A stretch of 64,000 bases of DNA from Thermocaproicibacter sp041859875 (GCA_041859875.1 JBFLFY010000012.1:1-64000); one strand, 5' to 3'. Shown: positions 26,026-35,987, counted from the first letter of the stretch. A program made the numbers and translations. Notes: generated from the letters alone by a model not told the origin.

Positions 26026-29000
26026 TTGCTTCAGCTGATATTCGGCCGTTCCGGCAGCGGCAAAACACATCTGGTTCGCGAGTCGCTGAAAGAGCTTGCG
26101 GAAAGCGGCGCGCAGCATTTGATGCTGATTGTACCGGAGCAGTCGTCTTTTGAAAATGAGCGTGCCATGCTGCACCTTCTTGGTGCAAAAAATGCCCGCA
26201 GTGTTGAAGTTACCACATTTACCCGGCTTGTTGACGCGGCACAGCGGCGCTGCGGCGGGTTTGCCGGGCGCCGCCTTGACGACGGCGGCCGCAGCATCTT
26301 TATGAGCCTTGCCATTGAGCAAGTGCATGACCAGCTTGAGGCTTTTCAGAAAAATGCGGAAAGCACAGAGCTTGTGAACCTTTTGCTGCAGATTTCTGCC
26401 GAGCTGAAGATGTGTGAGATTACTCCGGAAAAGCTGGATGGTACCGCACAGAATGTTCCGCAGAGAACCCTTCAGAAAAAGATGCGCGAAATTGCGCTGA
26501 TTCTTTCCGCTTACGATGCACTTGTTGCGCAGAGTTATATTGATCCCCTGGATGATTTAACGCGCCTGAAAAACGTTCTGGCGCAGCATGATTTTTTTCA
26601 CGGCTATACCGTTATGGTCGATTCTTTTCAGAGTTTTACCGTGCAGGAATACGGCATCCTGGAAGCCATTTTACGGCAGGCGGATGAAGTCCATGTAACA
26701 CTTTGCGGTGACGGTCTGGCGGGTTCCGACGCAGGGCTTTTTGCTATTGGCCGGGCAACGGCGAAGCGCTTGCTGCGGATTGCCGCAGAAAACGGCGTAA
26801 AGGCGGCTGTGCCTGTTCAGCTGAAAGCTGGGCGGCGTTTTCAAAATCCGGCGCTTACTGCTTTGGAGGCAGGTGTTTACCGCCCGGCGCGGGAAGCATA
26901 CGGTGAATCCTGCAGCGGCGTGGTTGTTTATGAAGCAAAAAGCCGCTACGATGAGTCGGCCTTTGTCTGTGCCATGATACGAAATCTCGTAAAAGACAAG
27001 GGCTACCGTTACCGCGACTTTGCGGTGATTGCACGTTCTACCGATACATATGATGGCATTTTAGATGAAGCTATGGAACGCTGGGAGATTCCGCATTTTA
27101 TGGACTGCCCTCAGCCGGTAGAATCCGAACCGCTGATGCGGCTCGTTTTAACTGCTTTCCGAATTGTTCAGTACGGCTTTCGCTCAGACGATGTTTTCCA
27201 GTACTTGAAAACAGGACTAGCTGGTCTTACTTCCTCACAGATTGCTGATTTGGAAAATTATACTTTCGTGTGGAACCTTTCCGGGAAGAAGTGGCGGCAG
27301 GAGTGGTGTGACAGTCCTGAAGGCTTTACTGACCGTGCAAAGCAGGATGATGCACAGCGGCTTGCCGAGCTGAATGAAAACCGCCGTGCCGTTGTGGAAC
27401 CGCTGGAGCGCTTTGCGGCCGATACGGCGGAGACTGACGGAACCGGAACTGCAGCAGCCGTATACCGCCTTCTGTGCGATGTAAAGGCGGCGGAAAATCT
27501 CCGTACTTATGCCGACTGCCTTTCGCAGGGAGGAAATCCTGCGCTGGCAGAGCGGGAACTGCGTGTATGGGACCTTTTGATGCAGGTCCTGGACCAGACG
27601 GCGCTTGTTATTGGCAGCAAGAAAATCACCCGGGAACGGTATGCGGAGCTTCTGCGGCTGGTGATATGCACCAGCCGCATGGCAAGTATTCCACAAGGGC
27701 TGGATGAGGTGACAGTAGGTGATGCAAGCCGTACCCGCACCGCGGAACCAAAAGTCGTTTTTGTAATCGGTGCGGTTCAGGGGGAATTTCCAATGGCACC
27801 GGGTGGGGACGGTGTATTTAGCGACAGCGAGCGCCGCGAGATGATACGCCTTGGCCTTCCGCTCAATGACACAATGGAAGGCGTAGCCCTGCAGGAGCGC
27901 TTCCTGGCTTATTCCGCTATGAGTGCCCCTTCCGAAAGGCTGTACCTTTCCTGGCCTGCGGCAGACAGTGCCGGAAAAGCCCTCACGGCATCCTCTATCC
28001 CGGATGAAGCGAAAGCCGTGCTGCGGAATGTTAAAATTCTTGGAGAAGAGAGCTTTAATCCGCTTTGGTTTGCGTGCGCAGAAATTCCGGCTTTGGAACT
28101 TGCCGCGCGGAAATGGAAAGAAAATGACGAGCTTTCCGAGTCGCTGAAAGCGGTGCTGCGCGGCCGAAAATCAGGAGGAAGGCTTGCACTTTTGGAACGT
28201 GCCGCCGAAAAACGGCCGGTAAGCTTTGAAAATCCTGAAACGTCGCGTTCCCTTTTTGGCGAAAATATGCGCCTTTCTGCAACGCAGATTGAAAAATTTG
28301 AGCTGTGTCGGTTTCAGTACTTCTGCCGCTACGGCCTGAATGTGCAGGAGCGCCGTGCTGCGGAGCTGAATGCGCTGGAGTACGGCAGTTTGATGCACTT
28401 TTTGCTGGAGCATCTTTTCCGCGGGCTTGGCAGCGCTAAAATTTTAAGCCTTTCACCGGAAGAGCTTCACAGCGTCATTCTTGGCTTTTTGGATGAGTAT
28501 GTGCAGCAAAATTTTGGCGGGCTTGAAACTAAAACTCCGCGCTTCATTTACCTTGTTTCCCGCACGGCGGATGCCGCACAGATTGTTGCTTTGCATATTG
28601 CACAGGAATTAGCACAGAGCGGTTTTCACCCTGTGGATTTTGAGCTGGAGATTGGCCGTTCGGTCGGTGCGCTTTCCATCCCGCTTCCGGATGGCGGGAA
28701 AGTGTGCATTGACGGAAAAATTGACCGGGTAGACCTTATGGATGAGAATGGTGTTCGCTACCTTCGCATTGTAGATTATAAAACAGGGAAAAAGAAATTC
28801 AGCCTTTCCGATCTTGTTTACGGCATGAATATGCAGATGCTGATTTACCTTGCGGCACTCTGTGAAAACGGAGAAAAACGCTACGGCAGTTTTGAACCGG
28901 CTGCGGTTCTGTATATGCCGGCGGTCCGACCATCCGTTTCCGCAGAACGGAGCGAAAATGAAGTTTCGCTGAAAACGGCGGAAGAAAACAAGCTTCGTAT

Positions 29001-29367
29001 GGACGGCCTTGTTTCAGATGATCCGTCGGTCATTCGGGCTATGGACCAGGAAGCAGCGGGAAAATATCTTCCTGTTAAATTAAAAAATGGTGTGCCGGAT
29101 TCCAAAAATAACATTGCTTCCCCTTTGGAACTGAAGCAGATTTTGGTGTACTTGAAACAGCAAATCGCCGCTATGGCGGAAGAACTGCAAAAGGGCAATG
29201 TATCGGCACTTCCGCTGAATGGAAAAGATTATGATGCCTGTGCATGGTGTCCTTACCGTTCTGTTTGTGGCCGCGAGCAGGACGACCCTGTTCGCAGCAT
29301 GGAAAGTTGGGACCGTGATGACGCTATGAAAGAAATTGCGGAAGGAAAAGGGGAGACGAAAGAATGA
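26026..29367 (+). CDS. addB: ATP-dependent helicase/nuclease subunit AddB
   Basis: AddB forms with AddA the helicase-nuclease that resects double-strand breaks to Chi sites. The 1113-residue protein has an N-terminal nucleotide-binding loop GRSGSGKT, an inactive-helicase-like middle and a C-terminal RecB-type nuclease domain (KIDRVDLM, IVDYKTGKKKFS). Cysteines of the iron-sulfur staple are visible: CRFQYFC near residue 760 and CAWCPYRSVC near the end. TTG 26026 with AGGAGGGG eight bases upstream is preferred over ATG 26005. It overlaps addA by 4 bases. Confidence 0.93.
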   Translation: MLQLIFGRSGSGKTHLVRESLKELAESGAQHLMLIVPEQSSFENERAMLHLLGAKNARSVEVTTFTRLVDAAQRRCGGFAGRRLDDGGRSIFMSLAIEQVHDQLEAFQKNAESTELVNLLLQISAELKMCEITPEKLDGTAQNVPQRTLQKKMREIALILSAYDALVAQSYIDPLDDLTRLKNVLAQHDFFHGYTVMVDSFQSFTVQEYGILEAILRQADEVHVTLCGDGLAGSDAGLFAIGRATAKRLLRIAAENGVKAAVPVQLKAGRRFQNPALTALEAGVYRPAREAYGESCSGVVVYEAKSRYDESAFVCAMIRNLVKDKGYRYRDFAVIARSTDTYDGILDEAMERWEIPHFMDCPQPVESEPLMRLVLTAFRIVQYGFRSDDVFQYLKTGLAGLTSSQIADLENYTFVWNLSGKKWRQEWCDSPEGFTDRAKQDDAQRLAELNENRRAVVEPLERFAADTAETDGTGTAAAVYRLLCDVKAAENLRTYADCLSQGGNPALAERELRVWDLLMQVLDQTALVIGSKKITRERYAELLRLVICTSRMASIPQGLDEVTVGDASRTRTAEPKVVFVIGAVQGEFPMAPGGDGVFSDSERREMIRLGLPLNDTMEGVALQERFLAYSAMSAPSERLYLSWPAADSAGKALTASSIPDEAKAVLRNVKILGEESFNPLWFACAEIPALELAARKWKENDELSESLKAVLRGRKSGGRLALLERAAEKRPVSFENPETSRSLFGENMRLSATQIEKFELCRFQYFCRYGLNVQERRAAELNALEYGSLMHFLLEHLFRGLGSAKILSLSPEELHSVILGFLDEYVQQNFGGLETKTPRFIYLVSRTADAAQIVALHIAQELAQSGFHPVDFELEIGRSVGALSIPLPDGGKVCIDGKIDRVDLMDENGVRYLRIVDYKTGKKKFSLSDLVYGMNMQMLIYLAALCENGEKRYGSFEPAAVLYMPAVRPSVSAERSENEVSLKTAEENKLRMDGLVSDDPSVIRAMDQEAAGKYLPVKLKNGVPDSKNNIASPLELKQILVYLKQQIAAMAEELQKGNVSALPLNGKDYDACAWCPYRSVCGREQDDPVRSMESWDRDDAMKEIAEGKGETKE

Positions 29368-32300
29368 GCAGAAACTGGACGGAAGGCCAGCAGGATGCAA
29401 TCTGCGCGCGAGGTGGAACACTTCTTGTTTCCGCCGCAGCCGGTTCCGGAAAAACAGCTGTTCTGGTGCAGCGCGTCATTGAGCGGATTACAGATACTGT
29501 GGACCCGGTGGATGCCGACCGGCTTCTTGTTGTTACGTTTACGAAAGCTGCCGCTGCTGAGATGCGCGGGCGCATTTCGGCGAAACTTTCCCGTATGCTT
29601 GAAAAAGACCCTTTTAACACGCACCTGCAGCGCCAGCAACTGCTTCTTTCTCATGCACATATCAGCACCATCGACAGTTTTTGTTCTGACCTTGTAAAGC
29701 AAAATTTTTACCGCCTTGGCATTTCACCGGAAATTCGAATTGCAGAGGACAGTGAAATGACTGTGCTCCGTTCGGAAGCCGCGGAAGAAACCCTGGAAGA
29801 ATTTTATGAAAAAGGCGATCCGGAGTATTATGCGTTTGCGGAAGCGTTTTCTACTGGCCGCGATGATGCCGCCATAGCGGAAACGGTTGGGCGTCTGTAT
29901 GATTTTGTCCGCTCTCATCCTTTCCCGAAGCGCTGGCTTACAGAAAAAGCCGACCTCTACAAAAACTGCACGAATGCGGCACAAACGGTTTGGGGCAAGG
30001 CAATTCTGTCATTTGCCGCCGATGCGGCAGATTACTGCATTCTGCTTACCCAGGATTCTCTTACTGCCATTTGCGAAGATGAAAAAATTGCAGAAGCATA
30101 TGGTGACGCCCTTCACTCCGACCTTTCGGGACTGAATTTTCTGCGGGATGCCATCCGAGCCGGGGAATGGGACAAAGCGTTTGCTTTTGCCGAAAACCCT
30201 TCCTGGCACACCCTTGGCAGACTGCGCGGTGACGACCCAATCAAGCAGCGGGTGCAGGCTGCAAGGAAAGCCATGAAAAAAACGGTGGAGAAAATTGCGG
30301 AACTTTTTTGCGCGCCGGAAAAGCAGTGTAGAGAAGATATTGCGCGCCTTTGTCCGATTGTCAATATGCTTTTCAAAGTGACGCTCCGCTTTTCTGAAAA
30401 ATTGGAGGAGAAAAAGAAGGAGCGCCATTCTGCGGATTTCAGCGACTATGAGCATTGGGCGCTGCAGCTTCTTGTGCGAGAAACGGAAACTGGATTTGAA
30501 CGTACACCCGAAGCGGAAGAAATTTCATCGCTTTTTGTAGAAGTCATGGTAGACGAATACCAGGATACCAACGAAACGCAGGATCTTATTTTTCGTGCGG
30601 TTTCGCAGGATGAGAAAAATCTTTTTATGGTTGGTGATGTGAAGCAGAGTATTTACCGGTTCCGCCAGGCCATGCCGCAGATTTTTCTGCGCAAACGCGC
30701 TTCGTTTCCCCTCTATGACCGGAAAAAAGATGAGTACCCGGCCTGTGTAATTCTTGACCGTAATTTCCGCAGCCGTGCCGGTGTTACGGATGCTGTTAAC
30801 TTCGTTTTCCGGCAGCTGATGAGCAAGCAGGCAGGCGAACTGGATTATACAAAAGAAGAAGAGCTTGTCCCGCAGGCAGCCTACCCGCCGTGTGAAGAAC
30901 CTTCGGCGGAACTGGATGTGATTGACCTTTCTGCTGAAGACGATAAGGAGAGCAATGCCATCCAGGCCGAAAGCCGCCGGATTGCTGAACGAATTTTTGA
31001 GATTATGGACGGAAAGCCGCGCATTTCCGAAAATGGGACGCTTCGCCCGGCAGTTTTTCGTGATTTCTGCATCCTGCTGCGCAGCGCAAATCGCCCGGCG
31101 CATGAGTATGTGCGGGAACTTACGGCTCTTGGCATACCCGCGTGGGCAGACACAGCAGGGGGCTTTTTTGAAGCGTATGAAGTCGGTATAGCACTTTCAT
31201 TGCTTCAGATTATTGACAATCCTCTGCAGGACATTCCTCTTCTTTCCGTTATGATGAGCCCCGTGTACGGCTTTACGGTCGATGATATGGCGAAAATCCG
31301 CATACCAAAACGCTTGGGAAGGCTCTATCCGGCAGTTTCTGCCGCGGCGAAGAATGGCAACGAAAAGGCTGCGTCTTTTTTGGAACAGATAGAGCATTTC
31401 CGTGTGCTTGCTGCCGCCATGCCATCCGACCGCCTGATTCGAACGGCATTTGAAGAAACCGGCCTGTTTCAGTTGGTTCAGGCGATGCCAAACGGCGAAC
31501 TTCGTCTTGCCAACCTGCGCCTTTTACCGGAGTATGCCAAAAAGTACGAAGCTTCCGGCTCCAACGGCCTGACCGGGTTTCTTCGTTTTCTTGACCGTGT
31601 AAAAACGAGCAGCGGCGACCTTTCCGCAGCCGCTTCACTGACCGAATCTGCAAATGTTGTGCGTGTTATGAGCATACACCGCTCCAAAGGCCTTGAGTTT
31701 CCGGTCTGTATCCTTGCCGGATGCTCCCACCAGTTTCATAAGGAAACTGAGTCGGTCTTACTGCACCCGGAGTTTGGCCTTGGCGCAAGGCTGAAAGAAA
31801 AAAGCGGTATTCGGTACAATACCATGCCGCGTCAGGCGATTGCACAGGAACTGGAACGTGATGGCAAAAGTGAAGAACTGCGTGTGCTGTATGTTGCGAT
31901 GACCCGCGCAAAGGAAAAACTGATAGCTGTCGTTTCGCTGAAAAATGCGGAAAAGACCCTCAGCACACTTGCCGCAGACATTCTTCCCGGGAAACGAATT
32001 TCGCCCTACATTGTCTGTTCCGCAAAGAGTATTTCAGATTGGCTGCTTCTTTGCGCCCTTCGCCATCCTGATGGCGGATGCCTCCGCAGTGTAGCAGGAG
32101 CTTCACAGGAAATTGCTGTTCCGGCGGCAGAAAAGTGTAGTATTAACTTAGTCCAGCCACAGCAGGAAACAGAAAAAGAAGATTCAGAAGAGATTCCTCA
32201 GGTGAAAGCCGATCCAGCGCTCGAAGCTGAAATTGCCGAAAGCCTTAGCTATGTTTACCCGTATGCTGCACTTCGCGGCGTATGTGCAAAAGCCGCAGTT

Positions 32301-32894
32301 TCTGAATTGGCTGCAAAGCCTTTTTCGGCGCAGTATGCAGCATCTTCCCGCCCGGCGTTTTTAAGCGAAAAGGGGCTTACCCCTGCGGAATGCGGTACAG
32401 CTCTGCACGCTTATTTGCAGTTTGCCGATTACCGAAAGGCTGCCGCCGACCCGCAAGAGGAGCTGGGACGCCTTGTTGCGGAGAAGTACCTAACAGCGGC
32501 ACAAGCGCAGGCGATTGACCTTTTCCGGGCGGAAGCATTTTTTGCTTCGCCGCTGATGAAGAGAATTGCCGCTTCCCCGCACTTCGAGCGGGAGTTCCGC
32601 TTTAGTGCCGAGGTTCCGGCTGGAAGAGTTCACCCGGGTTTGACTCCGCCTATGAGCGAAGAAAAAATTTTTTTGCAGGGTGCTGCTGACCTCGTCTTTG
32701 AAGAGAACGGCGGCCTTGTGCTGGTTGACTTCAAAACAGACCATACAAAAGATGCACGCGCGTTGTGGGAGCGCTACCGGGAGCAGCTGCAGCTTTACCG
32801 CGCAGAACTGGAAAACTGTACCGGGAAAAAAGTAGCCCAGTGCCTGCTCTATTCCTTTTATCTGAACTGCGAAATTACGGAAGATACTATTTAA
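29364..32894 (+). CDS. addA: ATP-dependent helicase/nuclease subunit AddA
   Basis: AddA is the UvrD-like motor and second nuclease of AddAB. In 1176 residues the Walker A SAAAGSGKTAVL, the helicase motif II VDEYQDTN, motif III VGDVKQSIYRF, motif V MSIHRSKGLEFP, motif VI VAMTRAKEKL and the C-terminal nuclease motif LVDFKTDHT are all present. ATG overlaps the addB stop. The pair forms a two-gene operon ended by a terminator. Confidence 0.95.
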   Translation: MSRNWTEGQQDAICARGGTLLVSAAAGSGKTAVLVQRVIERITDTVDPVDADRLLVVTFTKAAAAEMRGRISAKLSRMLEKDPFNTHLQRQQLLLSHAHISTIDSFCSDLVKQNFYRLGISPEIRIAEDSEMTVLRSEAAEETLEEFYEKGDPEYYAFAEAFSTGRDDAAIAETVGRLYDFVRSHPFPKRWLTEKADLYKNCTNAAQTVWGKAILSFAADAADYCILLTQDSLTAICEDEKIAEAYGDALHSDLSGLNFLRDAIRAGEWDKAFAFAENPSWHTLGRLRGDDPIKQRVQAARKAMKKTVEKIAELFCAPEKQCREDIARLCPIVNMLFKVTLRFSEKLEEKKKERHSADFSDYEHWALQLLVRETETGFERTPEAEEISSLFVEVMVDEYQDTNETQDLIFRAVSQDEKNLFMVGDVKQSIYRFRQAMPQIFLRKRASFPLYDRKKDEYPACVILDRNFRSRAGVTDAVNFVFRQLMSKQAGELDYTKEEELVPQAAYPPCEEPSAELDVIDLSAEDDKESNAIQAESRRIAERIFEIMDGKPRISENGTLRPAVFRDFCILLRSANRPAHEYVRELTALGIPAWADTAGGFFEAYEVGIALSLLQIIDNPLQDIPLLSVMMSPVYGFTVDDMAKIRIPKRLGRLYPAVSAAAKNGNEKAASFLEQIEHFRVLAAAMPSDRLIRTAFEETGLFQLVQAMPNGELRLANLRLLPEYAKKYEASGSNGLTGFLRFLDRVKTSSGDLSAAASLTESANVVRVMSIHRSKGLEFPVCILAGCSHQFHKETESVLLHPEFGLGARLKEKSGIRYNTMPRQAIAQELERDGKSEELRVLYVAMTRAKEKLIAVVSLKNAEKTLSTLAADILPGKRISPYIVCSAKSISDWLLLCALRHPDGGCLRSVAGASQEIAVPAAEKCSINLVQPQQETEKEDSEEIPQVKADPALEAEIAESLSYVYPYAALRGVCAKAAVSELAAKPFSAQYAASSRPAFLSEKGLTPAECGTALHAYLQFADYRKAAADPQEELGRLVAEKYLTAAQAQAIDLFRAEAFFASPLMKRIAASPHFEREFRFSAEVPAGRVHPGLTPPMSEEKIFLQGAADLVFEENGGLVLVDFKTDHTKDARALWERYREQLQLYRAELENCTGKKVAQCLLYSFYLNCEITEDTI

Positions 32895-32899
32895 AGCAG

Positions 32900-32933
32900 A
32901 AAAGGCCCTGTATATTGTGCAGAGCCTTTTTTT
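32900..32933 (+). terminator. Rho-independent terminator after addA
   Basis: AAAAGGCCCTG pairs imperfectly with CAGAGCCTTTT; a T-run follows. The A-run on the other side lets it serve the convergent minus-strand gene too. Confidence 0.78.
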
Positions 32934-32949
32934 CTCTCAGAGGTGTTTG

Positions 32950-33978
32950 CTACATCTTTTCACGAATGTGTGAAAAGGGTGCGCTGACTAGAATAACAGT
33001 GTAATAGGTAATAATACGCCATAAGAGGATGGCAGATTTCAATGTCTGCGGTGTAAAATAGGAAGCAAAGAAAACATAAAAGCTGCCTTCCGAAGCTCCT
33101 GCTGCGCCCGGCAGAGGAACCAGCGATGAAACCATGGTTACAAAAGCCTGTGAGAATATCATGCTGACAAGGGAGGCGCTGCAAAATCCAAATGCCCGGT
33201 AAACGCAGTAGGAAGCTGCAAACAAGGCAGTCAGCTGCAGAAATGTGAGGACGGTAACTTTAGGAAGAAGCTTTTTGTTTTTGTAAAGCTGCTGATTACT
33301 CTGGTGAAAAACATCTATTTGGACTTGCCATTTGGCAACAGTCTGTTCCGGATTTTTAACAATGTGCAGTTTGGCAAGCAGTTTTTCCCCATGTGTGAGC
33401 AGCCAGTGTGTAAGCGATTGGTTAAAAGAGAAAACAAGAAGCATCACCGCAGCACCTGCCTGTACGGCGAAGCCTACCATTGCAAGCCCCCACATGGCGG
33501 AACTGAGTGGAATATGTGCAAACAGTGTTTGGTATAGTATTGCAAAAAGGCTGTAGATTGTAATGCCCATTTGGTACACAAAAAATTTCTGCACCATCAT
33601 GGAAGTGGCAGCGCCGGGGTCAATTTTCTGCTTACTCATAACATATATCTGCATTGGCTGCCCGCCGCTTTGGAAGGGCGTGATGGCGCTGTAAAGGTGG
33701 CCAACCATACAAACTTTGAAAGCACGGCCTACCGTGTAGGTGTCGCTGACGCTTTTCGTAAAAAGAAAAGTCAGCATCATGTCAAGAAATAAATCAGTAA
33801 AAGTGCATCCCAGACCGGCTGCAAGCCATCCACCCTGAAAATTATGCGAACTCTTTGCAAGGGTAAGCAGACCGTTGTCGGAAAGGCAGAAGTATGCAAG
33901 AAGGCCAACCGACAGTGCGGCAGTAAGACAGTTAAAAATGACTTTACCGCTTATCTTTTTTTTGCTTTGTTCGGGCAC
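32950..33978 (-). CDS. Lysylphosphatidylglycerol synthase TM-region / UPF0104-like membrane protein
   Basis: The 342-residue protein has about eight transmembrane segments and the family motifs PFQSGGQPMQIYVM and LVPLPGAAGASEGSFY. It resembles the flippase half of MprF/AglD-type proteins without a synthetase domain; substrates are lipid-linked and unknown here. GTG 33978 with GGAGG nine bases upstream is preferred over TTG 33996. It is convergent with addA. Confidence 0.82.
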   Translation of the reverse strand: MPEQSKKKISGKVIFNCLTAALSVGLLAYFCLSDNGLLTLAKSSHNFQGGWLAAGLGCTFTDLFLDMMLTFLFTKSVSDTYTVGRAFKVCMVGHLYSAITPFQSGGQPMQIYVMSKQKIDPGAATSMMVQKFFVYQMGITIYSLFAILYQTLFAHIPLSSAMWGLAMVGFAVQAGAAVMLLVFSFNQSLTHWLLTHGEKLLAKLHIVKNPEQTVAKWQVQIDVFHQSNQQLYKNKKLLPKVTVLTFLQLTALFAASYCVYRAFGFCSASLVSMIFSQAFVTMVSSLVPLPGAAGASEGSFYVFFASYFTPQTLKSAILLWRIITYYTVILVSAPFSHIREKM

Positions 33979-34239
33979 GTATCTTTTCCTCCGCAATTTT
34001 GTAATTTATAAAAAAAATTCAGTATTCAGCGCATTCTTAACATTCTACACTGCTGTCCCAGCGCAATAATTCTGATTGAAAAAATACATTATTCTCTCAG
34101 AATAATTATCTTCAATTATCTTTTGCATGTAAAAAGGAGCTATGCAGCGAAAAATGTTGGAAATTAGGAACAGCGGTTCGAGAGGCCTTGACAAGTCTGG
34201 TAAAATAATAGTTATTTAGTAATTGCCAAAATTCGGAAG
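33979..34239. other. Divergent intergenic region with an inverted repeat
   Basis: AT-rich region between the flippase-like gene (minus) and the MgtC-like gene (plus). A perfect 10-base inverted repeat, ATAATTCTGA (34066-34075) and TCAGAATAAT (34097-34106), has a 21-base spacer and could be an operator. TTGACA (34188-34193) is the best -35 candidate for the plus-strand gene, but its -10 partner is weak. Confidence 0.4.
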
Positions 34240-34251
34240 GTGGAGAAAAAA

Positions 34252-34926
34252 TTGAGCCAATTTATTTTTACGCAGTTTGATTTTCTGCTTCGGATTATTG
34301 TTGCCGGAATCTGTGGATTCATCATAGGGTATGAGCGGAAAAGCAGGATGAAAGAAGCTGGCGTCCGCACTCATATGATTGTTGCTGTTGGTGCTGCGCT
34401 GCTTATGATTGTTTCAAAATACGGTTTTGCCGATGTGTTGGGGACGCCCGGCTGTGAGCTTGACCCTTCCCGTATTGCGGCACAGATTGTCAGCGGCATT
34501 GGCTTTCTTGGCGCAGGCATGATCTTTGTGCGCGGGCAGGCCATCAATGGCCTTACAACGGCTGCGGGAGTCTGGACCACAGCTGCCGTTGGCATGGCGA
34601 TTGGTGCAAAGCTCTACATCATTGGAATTGCGGCGACGCTCATTGTTTTGCTGATACAGATTGTCCTGCATAAAAACCTTAAGTGGCTTCATATCCCAAC
34701 GACAGAACAGATAACAATTCAATTCATTCAGGATGATGAAACGCTTGCGTACATACAAAAAAGTTTTGCGGAAGCCGAAATTGAAGTAATTAATTTGAGA
34801 GCCGAGAAGCTGAGCGACGGCCTGTTTGAAGTAGAGCTTTATGTAAAACTGCCTGCACAGTTTGACCTTGCAAAAATCATCGGCCTTTTTCAGAAAAACT
34901 CCAAGATTAAGTCGATTGAGTGCTGA
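34252..34926 (+). CDS. MgtC/SapB family membrane protein
   Basis: The 224-residue protein has four to five transmembrane segments in the first 140 residues with the MgtC signatures IIGYERKSRMKEAGVRTHM and GIGFLGAGMIFV ... GLTTAAGVWTTAAVG, then a soluble ACT-like C-terminal domain. MgtC proteins support growth in low magnesium and modulate ATP synthase. TTG 34252 is chosen because AAGGTGGAG lies just before it; GTG 34240 falls within that site. Confidence 0.85.
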   Translation: MSQFIFTQFDFLLRIIVAGICGFIIGYERKSRMKEAGVRTHMIVAVGAALLMIVSKYGFADVLGTPGCELDPSRIAAQIVSGIGFLGAGMIFVRGQAINGLTTAAGVWTTAAVGMAIGAKLYIIGIAATLIVLLIQIVLHKNLKWLHIPTTEQITIQFIQDDETLAYIQKSFAEAEIEVINLRAEKLSDGLFEVELYVKLPAQFDLAKIIGLFQKNSKIKSIEC

Positions 34927-34952
34927 ACTCTAGAAAGTTCAGTATGAAATGC

Positions 34953-34981
34953 TTGATTTTTAGCGGAGATTATTATATAAT
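34953..34981 (+). promoter_or_regulatory. Promoter of tRNA-Leu
   Basis: TTGATT (34953-34958) and TATAAT (34976-34981), 17-base spacer, ending 12 bases before the tRNA. Confidence 0.65.
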
Positions 34982-34993
34982 TACATCCGTTGT

Positions 34994-35080
34994 GCCGGTG
35001 TGATGGAATTGGCAGACGTGCAGGACTCAAAATCCTGTGGTAGCAATACCGTGTGGGTTCGACCCCCACCACCGGCACCA
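34994..35080 (+). tRNA. tRNA-Leu (CAA)
   Basis: An 87-base class II tRNA with CCA encoded. Acceptor GCCGGTG pairs with CACCGGC; anticodon stem CAGGA/TCCTG encloses loop CTCAAAA with anticodon CAA; a long variable arm and the GGTTCGACCC T-arm are present. Confidence 0.95.
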
Positions 35081-35083
35081 AAA

Positions 35084-35114
35084 GGCAGCCTGCTTCTCTT
35101 TGAAGCAGGCTGCC
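35084..35114. terminator. Strong hairpin after tRNA-Leu
   Basis: GGCAGCCTGCTTC and GAAGCAGGCTGCC form a 13-pair stem. The plus-strand side lacks a T-run; the minus strand has TTTT after it. It may still end the tRNA transcript or block antisense reading. Confidence 0.55.
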
Positions 35115-35178
35115 ATTCTCCGTTCAGAGGGGAGAAAGTGACAGCCAGAAATTCATTGTAAATAGCCATTTAAGATGG

Positions 35179-35207
35179 TTGACATAAAAAATAAGATGAT
35201 GTACACT
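35179..35207 (+). promoter_or_regulatory. Promoter of the O-methyltransferase gene
   Basis: TTGACA (35179-35184) and TACACT (35202-35207), 17-base spacer. A second TATAAT at 35213-35218 lacks a -35. Confidence 0.6.
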
Positions 35208-35238
35208 ATCGTTATAATCTTTATAAATTATTTCGTAA

Positions 35239-35295
35239 GCGTTCACGTAAGCCAACGCACTGTCTGACCTGCCATGGTTGGAGAGTGCGTTTTTT
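35239..35295 (+). promoter_or_regulatory. Predicted attenuator in the O-methyltransferase leader
   Basis: AACGCACT (35254-35261) pairs with AGTGCGTT (35284-35291), directly followed by a T-run to 35295: a terminator between promoter and RBS. Upstream GCGTT (about 35240-35244) can pair with AACGC of the terminator arm, giving an alternative antiterminator. No known riboswitch class was recognised. Confidence 0.5.
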
Positions 35296-35339
35296 GCATT
35301 TCTCCACCAGATGCGGTCTATTTTAAAGGAGAGATGTAA

Positions 35340-35987
35340 ATGATGCAAAATGTAGGGACGTTGGAAACATACCAAGCGTATATGGAAGACTTGTACTGTG
35401 GAAAGGGAACCTTACGAAGAGAAGAATTTGTAAACCAAACAAGCTGGAAAGATTTTGTGCCGGTTATAGAGGATGATTCTGCGCGCTTTCTGAAATTAAT
35501 ATTGCAGATGAAAAAACTAAAAAATATTCTTGAAATCGGAACAAGCATTGGGTTTTCCGCAGCTTCTATGGCACTCACGGCACGGGAGTACGGTGGGAAA
35601 ATCACGACAATCGAGTTTAATAAGACTGCGGCGGAACAAGCAAAACTCAACTTTGAGCGCTTCGGCGTGCAAAACGTGATTCAAATTAAACTTGGCGACG
35701 CACGTCAAATTGTTCCTAGCTTTTCTGATGATTCTTTTGATTTTGTTTTTCAGGATGTGGATAACAGATTATATCCTGCCTTGCTGAAAGACTGCATTCG
35801 GATTCTAAAAACAGGCGGCATTCTAATTGCTGACGATACGTTGTTTCCAGCGATGGAACTCGGCTCAAAATGGAAGGACCAAGTGGAGCCTATTCACAAA
35901 TTTAACCGTATGATTGCTGCTGCACCGAATTTAGAAAGCACATTGCTTCCCGTTGGAGATGGAATGGTGGTTGCGGTTAAAAAATAG
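35340..35987 (+). CDS. Class I SAM-dependent O-methyltransferase
   Basis: The 215-residue protein resembles the small-molecule O-methyltransferase family 3 (catechol/caffeoyl-CoA type and TrmR-like tRNA enzymes): SAM loop ILEIGTSIGFSA (about 60-72), acidic IEFNKTAAE, FQDVDNRLYP and GGILIADDT. TrmR-like wobble-uridine modification is possible. AAAGGAGAG precedes the ATG pair at 35340/35343. The codon choice is AT-richer than in the flanking housekeeping genes, suggesting acquisition, and a leader attenuator precedes it. Confidence 0.82.
   Translation: MMQNVGTLETYQAYMEDLYCGKGTLRREEFVNQTSWKDFVPVIEDDSARFLKLILQMKKLKNILEIGTSIGFSAASMALTAREYGGKITTIEFNKTAAEQAKLNFERFGVQNVIQIKLGDARQIVPSFSDDSFDFVFQDVDNRLYPALLKDCIRILKTGGILIADDTLFPAMELGSKWKDQVEPIHKFNRMIAAAPNLESTLLPVGDGMVVAVKK

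Noticed and set aside
34142..34219. 25-codon frame upstream of the MgtC-like gene that could be an mgtL-like leader peptide
   Set aside because: The AGGAG is only two bases from the ATG, the peptide is not proline-rich, and the best -35 lies inside the frame.
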